Assembly: GCF_000974985.2 (NCBI RefSeq)
Contig: NZ_LAVA02000005.1
Span: forward strand, 1 to 64,000
Direction of reading: 5' to 3'
Length of the DNA: 64,000 bases
DNA from: Streptomyces mangrovisoli
GTDB taxonomy: Bacteria > Actinomycetota > Actinomycetes > Streptomycetales > Streptomycetaceae
Part shown: positions 60,435 through 64,000 of the stretch, in pieces
How the letters are laid out: each line of letters starts with the position of its first letter
Numbering within the stretch: position 1 is the first letter of the stretch
Notes under the pieces: model-generated
The model's database searches: none
Seen by the model: only the letters and a program-made list of their open reading frames with translations
What the model was told of the DNA's origin: nothing
Translations under genes and position numbers: made by a program

Positions 60435-61712
60435 GTGATTGACCTTCGCCTGCTCCGTGAGGACCCCGACCGTGTGCGCGCCTCGCAGCGCGCCCGTGGA
60501 GAGGACGTCGCGCTCGTCGACTCTCTCCTCTCCGCCGACGAGCGGCGCAGGTCGTCCGGCGTCCGCTTCGACGAGCTGCGCGCCGAGCAGAGGACGCTCG
60601 GCAAGCTCGTCGCCAAGGCGTCCGGTGACGAGAAGGCCGAGCTGCTGAAGAGGGCCCAGCAGCTCGCCGCCGACGTCAAGACCGCCGACGCCGAGCGCGA
60701 CGCGGCCGACACCGAGACCCAGGAGCTGCTGCTCCAGCTCGGCAACCTCGTCCACCCCGACGTGCCCGTCGGCGGCGAGGAGGACTTCGTCACCCTCGAG
60801 ACGCACGGCACGATCCGCGACTTCGGCGCCGAGGGCTTCGAGCCCAAGGACCACCTGGAGCTCGGCCAGATCCTCGGCGCGATCGACGTGGAGCGCGGCG
60901 CCAAGGTCTCCGGCTCGCGGTTCTACTTCCTGACCGGCGTGGGCGCCCTGCTGGAGCTCGCCCTCGTCAACGCGGCGATCGCCCAGGCGACCGCGGCCGG
61001 CTTCACGCCGATGCTGACCCCCGCCCTGGTGCGCCCCCAGTCGATGGCGGGCACCGGCTTCCTCGGCCAGGCGGCGCAGGACGTCTACCACCTCGACAAG
61101 GACGACCTGTACCTGGTCGGCACGTCGGAGGTGCCGCTGGCGGCCTACCACATGGACGAGATCATCGAGGCGGACCGCCTGCCGCTGCGCTACGCGGGCT
61201 TCTCGCCCTGCTTCCGCCGCGAGGCCGGTTCGCACGGCAAGGACACCAAGGGCATCTTCCGCGTCCACCAGTTCGACAAGGTGGAGATGTTCACCTACGT
61301 CCTCCCCGAGGACTCGCAGGACGAGCACAAGCGCCTGCTGGAGTGGGAGAAGCAGTGGCTGACCTCGCTGGAGCTGCCGTTCCGGGTGATCGACGTCGCC
61401 ACCGGTGACCTCGGCTCCTCGGCGTCGCGCAAGTTCGACTGCGAGGCGTGGATCCCGACCCAGGGCAAGTACCGCGAGCTGACGTCGACGTCGGACTGCA
61501 CCGAGTTCCAGTCCCGCCGGCTCCAGATCCGGGTCCGCGACGGCAAGCAGGTCCGCCCGCTGGCCACGCTCAACGGCACCCTGTGCGCCGTACCGCGCAC
61601 GATCGTGGCGATCCTGGAGAACCACCAGCAGGCCGACGGCTCGGTGTGGGTCCCCGAGGTGCTGCGCCCGTACCTCGGCGGCCGGGAGGTCCTGGAGCCG
61701 GTGTCCAAGTGA
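60435..61712 (+). CDS. serS: Seryl-tRNA synthetase
   Basis: A 425-residue class II synthetase. The N-terminal coiled coil (about 25-105) grips the long variable arm of tRNA-Ser. Motif 2 ([14 protein letters not shown]), the TSEVPLA serine loop and motif 3 ([11 protein letters not shown]) are present. It charges the three serine tRNAs found here. A TAGCCT hexamer ending 7 bases before GTG suggests a leaderless message. GTGA overlap joins it to the HAD gene. Confidence 0.97.
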   Translation: MIDLRLLREDPDRVRASQRARGEDVALVDSLLSADERRRSSGVRFDELRAEQRTLGKLVAKASGDEKAELLKRAQQLAADVKTADAERDAADTETQELLLQLGNLVHPDVPVGGEEDFVTLETHGTIRDFGAEGFEPKDHLELGQILGAIDVERGAKVSGSRFYFLTGVGALLELALVNAAIAQATAAGFTPMLTPALVRPQSMAGTGFLGQAAQDVYHLDKDDLYLVGTSEVPLAAYHMDEIIEADRLPLRYAGFSPCFRREAGSHGKDTKGIFRVHQFDKVEMFTYVLPEDSQDEHKRLLEWEKQWLTSLELPFRVIDVATGDLGSSASRKFDCEAWIPTQGKYRELTSTSDCTEFQSRRLQIRVRDGKQVRPLATLNGTLCAVPRTIVAILENHQQADGSVWVPEVLRPYLGGREVLEPVSK

Positions 61713-62512
61713 GCACGGCCTTTCCCTACCGGCTGATCGCCACCGATCTCGACGGCACGCTGCTGCGCTCCGACGAGTCGGTCTCCGCGCGCACCCGTGA
61801 CGCGCTCGCCGCGGCCACCGCGGCGGGCGCCGCGCACATCGTCGTGACGGGCCGCGCGGTCCCTTGGACCCGGCACATCCTGGACGACCTCGGCTACCGC
61901 GGCCTCGCGGTCTGCGGTCAGGGCGCCCAGGTCTACGACGCCGGCGAGCACCGCCTGCTCACCTCCGTGACGCTGGACCGGCAGCTGGCCGCGGTGGCGC
62001 TCGCGAAGATCGAGGCGGAGGTCGGCCCGCTGTTCCTGGCGGCCAGCCGCGACGGCCTCGACGGCGACGTCCTGGTCGGCCCCGGCTACGCGGTCACGGG
62101 CCACCTGCCGTCGACGCCGTTCACCGACCCGGCGGACCTGTGGTCGGCCCCGCTGAACAAGCTCTACATACAGCATCCGGAGCTCTCGGACGACGAGCTG
62201 GCCGAGGCGTCCCGGCAAGCCGCGGGCGGCTTCGTCGAGGTCGCGATGGCGGGCGAGGGGATCGTCGAGCTGCTGCCGCTCGGGCTGTCCAAGGCCACGG
62301 GCCTGTCGCTGGCGGCCCGCCGGCTCGGCCTGAAGGCCGCGGACACGATCGCGTTCGGCGACATGCCCAACGACATCCCGATGTTCGCGTGGTCCGCCCA
62401 CGGCGTCGCGATGGCCAACGCCCACCAGGAGCTGCACGCGGTGGCGGACGAGGTCACGGCCTCCAACGAGGAGGACGGCATCGCGGTCGTACTGGAGCGT
62501 CTGCTGCCCTGA
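61709..62512 (+). CDS. HAD-superfamily (Cof-type) phosphatase
   Basis: A 267-residue hydrolase. [11 protein letters not shown] gives the nucleophile and acid Asp, HIVVTGRA the Thr, [10 protein letters not shown] the Lys, and [10 protein letters not shown] the metal Asp pair. The C2-type cap lies between about 85 and 190. Substrates are usually sugar or nucleotide phosphates. The GTG start overlaps the serS stop, implying coupled translation. Confidence 0.93.
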   Translation: MSTAFPYRLIATDLDGTLLRSDESVSARTRDALAAATAAGAAHIVVTGRAVPWTRHILDDLGYRGLAVCGQGAQVYDAGEHRLLTSVTLDRQLAAVALAKIEAEVGPLFLAASRDGLDGDVLVGPGYAVTGHLPSTPFTDPADLWSAPLNKLYIQHPELSDDELAEASRQAAGGFVEVAMAGEGIVELLPLGLSKATGLSLAARRLGLKAADTIAFGDMPNDIPMFAWSAHGVAMANAHQELHAVADEVTASNEEDGIAVVLERLLP

Positions 62513-62859
62513 CGTGCGTTCCGGCGCCGTGTCGCTCTGACGTCCGTACCGGAGCCTGTGCCCGCCCCTACCGGGCGGTGCGGTCCCCGGGGGGCGTGTC
62601 GGCGGCACCGGGGGTGGGCGGCCCACGCGAGAGCGACGTCGCGTGCTCGAAGCGGCCGCCCCGGGCGTCCCCGTGCGGGGCGGGCTCCATGGAGGAGTGG
62701 CGATCACTCCGGAGCCCGCCGGGAACTGCCCTGTCGGAAACCGGGCGCACTGCCGTGCAGGGGCGTTCGCCCGGTTCCTCCCCCAGTCGGTGCCAACACC
62801 ACTGTGCCGGTGGGCCGGGGGCGGACGCCATCGAATTACGCGCCCCCGGGCACGGATGC
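62513..62859. other. Gap of about 350 bp
   Basis: Between convergent genes. I see no gene, repeat or clear terminator. Confidence 0.5.
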
Positions 62860-63078
62860 CTACGTGCGGCGCCACCTGCGCCGCCGCGCCTTGCTGAAGA
62901 ACCAGCCCGCGGGCGGCTCGTCCGAACGCCACGGCTGCGGCTCGGGCCGCTCCGCGCGCCAGCGGGCGGCCAGCATCCTGGCCCGGGCGGACGGCTCGGA
63001 GGTCCCGGCGGCCCGTATGAAGTCCTCGTCGAGCACGACGCCGTCCCAGCCGTCGTGGCCCGCAACCTCTTCCGCCAT
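62860..63078 (-). CDS. Small conserved-type protein of unknown function
   Basis: A 72-residue protein beginning MAEEVAGHDGWDGVVLDEDF. The middle is Arg/Ala-rich with RARMLAARWRAERPEPQPW, and the end is strongly basic (KARRRRWRRT). GAGGAACGGGG lies upstream of the ATG. No Cys, signal or membrane segment. The basic tail could bind nucleic acid or membrane. Conserved-looking small proteins of this pattern are frequent in Streptomyces, but I do not recognise this one. Confidence 0.65.
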   Translation of the reverse strand: MAEEVAGHDGWDGVVLDEDFIRAAGTSEPSARARMLAARWRAERPEPQPWRSDEPPAGWFFSKARRRRWRRT

Positions 63079-63220
63079 CCCCGTTCCTCCTCGGACCGCC
63101 TCGCATCCCCTCGGCCCAGTGTGCCGGGAGGCAGGTGAAACCCCCGTCAAGAAGCCCGCGGCAGCGAAGCGAGCCGGTCTGAAGCCCGCTGGAGCGGAGC
63201 CCGCCGTCGGAGCGGAGCTC

Positions 63221-63943
63221 TCACTCCTCGCCCGCCAGCGTCAGCGACCGCAGCTTCTGGCCCGCGTACCAGGTGGCCCCGACGGTCACCGCCACCAGCA
63301 GCACCGTCGCGGTCGTCAGGCCCACGTCCGAGGTGATCAGGGTCTGGTCGCCGGAGACCTTGTGGGCGACGGCCAGCGACCACTGCTGGACGCTCAGCGT
63401 GCGCGCGCCCGGCACCAGGGAGCCGAACAGCGCCTCCCAGACCAGCGCGTAGACCAGACCGAACACGACGGCGTGCCGGGACACCGTGCCGAGCAGCAGG
63501 AACAGCGCCGCGTACGCGATCGAGGCGACCAGCGCGGCCACCGTGTAGGCGACGGCGACCTGCTGGCCGTTGCCGTTCAGGATCAGCCCGGCGATCAGGG
63601 TCGGCAGGGCGGAGAACACCATCGTCACGGCGATCGCCACGATGAGCTTGGTGAAGATGATCGTCGGCCGCTTCAGCGGCTTGGACAGCAGGTACACCAC
63701 CGAGCCGTCGTCGATCTCCGGACCGATCGCGCCGGTGCCCGCGATGACGCCGATGATCGGCACCATGGTGGCGAGCCCGAGCCCGCCGAGCAGGTCTGCC
63801 GCGGTCTGGTCGTCGGCGCCCGCGAGGCCCCGTACCACCGCCGCGATCACGATCAGCAGCAGCGGCAGCGCGCCCAGGATGAGGGCGCGGCGCCGGCCGA
63901 GCAGGGCCCGGTACGTCAGCCGGGCGACTGTGGGGTCGTACAT
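63221..63943 (-). CDS. ABC-2-type transporter permease
   Basis: A 240-residue membrane protein with six hydrophobic segments. The N-terminal soluble loop MYDPTVARLTYRALLGRRRA leads into helix 1 (about 20-42). The conserved EIDDGSVVYLLSKPLKR loop after helix 2 is typical of ABC-2 permeases of the NosY/YhaP kind. AGGAGG sits 6 bases before the ATG, just behind the stop of the ATPase gene. The substrate is unknown. Confidence 0.9.
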   Translation of the reverse strand: MYDPTVARLTYRALLGRRRALILGALPLLLIVIAAVVRGLAGADDQTAADLLGGLGLATMVPIIGVIAGTGAIGPEIDDGSVVYLLSKPLKRPTIIFTKLIVAIAVTMVFSALPTLIAGLILNGNGQQVAVAYTVAALVASIAYAALFLLLGTVSRHAVVFGLVYALVWEALFGSLVPGARTLSVQQWSLAVAHKVSGDQTLITSDVGLTTATVLLVAVTVGATWYAGQKLRSLTLAGEE

Positions 63944-63953
63944 CGTTGGCCTC

Positions 63954-64000
63954 CTACGCCGCGACCAGATACGAGAAGACGGACTCGAGGGACTCGTCGG
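63954..64000 (-). CDS. ABC transporter ATP-binding protein, C-terminal end only
   Basis: The window edge cuts this gene. The visible codons end DESLESVFSYLVAA before TAG, the usual ending of ATPases paired with ABC-2 permeases. It precedes the permease by about 10 bases. Confidence 0.75.
   Translation of the reverse strand, partial: DESLESVFSYLVAA

Overview
The window is about 64 kb of a very GC-rich actinobacterial chromosome, almost certainly Streptomyces. The evidence is third-position GC bias, GTG/TTG starts, bldA-type TTA codons that are nearly absent, twin-arginine and Ala-rich secreted proteins, and the gene order: upp, tadA, sigF, sigN at one end and sco, copper chaperone, dtpA, pheA, serS at the other. 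From memory this is the conserved central core near the replication origin (S. coelicolor roughly SCO4041 down to SCO3960). A parS-like palindrome inside dtpA and a cluster of DnaA boxes upstream of serS support an origin-proximal location. I see no insertion sequence, prophage, CRISPR array or biosynthetic cluster.

Layout. 0-6.5 kb: uracil salvage (upp), tRNA deaminase tadA with its partner gene, tRNA-Ser(CGA), a Dabb protein, two tandem sigma-B-type sigma genes (sigF, sigN) and a lipoprotein. 6.5-13 kb: a MarR-controlled drug exporter with an unusual C-terminal tail of CarboxypepD_reg-like repeats, a YceI protein carrying the same repeat, a GAF-ANTAR protein, a PPOX-family protein and a TetR. 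13-19.5 kb: a four-gene operon of OmpR regulator, histidine kinase, GT2-GtrA and GT39. 19.7-25.2 kb: amidohydrolase, DUF2797 protein, two secreted FG-GAP proteins and tRNA-Arg and tRNA-Ser genes. 25.7-32.5 kb: a 1453-residue PAS/pseudo-kinase/receiver protein, an acyl-CoA ligase under a palindromic operator, and a SigE-family sigma factor. 32.7-35.4 kb: a three-gene operon resembling ChsH2-ChsH1-Ltp2, the side-chain hydratase/retro-aldolase of steroid degradation. 35.6-37.9 kb: a NepA-like spore-wall protein, a primase-polymerase preceded by an SOS-box-like site, a TTA-containing gene and tRNA-Ser(TGA). 38-46.6 kb: HtrA protease, glycerophosphodiesterase, anti-sigma-type ATPase, SEC-C protein, a candidate small RNA, a second primase-polymerase and a PP2C phosphatase. 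47-52 kb: aminopeptidase P, MocR regulator, MFS exporter and a second anti-sigma-type ATPase. 52-58.8 kb: a copper-trafficking cluster (YcnI, Sco, PCuAC chaperone, CopC-CopD fusion, DyP peroxidase). 58.9-64 kb: pheA, DnaA-box cluster, serS, a HAD phosphatase and an ABC-2 transporter cut by the window edge.

Several parts connect. TadA's expected substrate, tRNA-Arg(ACG), is encoded 22 kb away. SigN and its known spore-wall target NepA are both present. Three tRNA-Ser genes share the window with serS. The copper cluster matches the S. lividans pathway that loads copper through Sco and an extracellular chaperone in concert with DtpA.

The most notable non-coding features are three arrays of a 19-bp intergenic repeat in head-to-head orientation, the DnaA-box cluster, the parS-like site, a candidate LexA box, four direct repeats beside a MocR gene, palindromic operators before lipid-metabolism genes, a probable 6C-like small RNA, and tandem repeats that lengthen low-complexity regions of several proteins.
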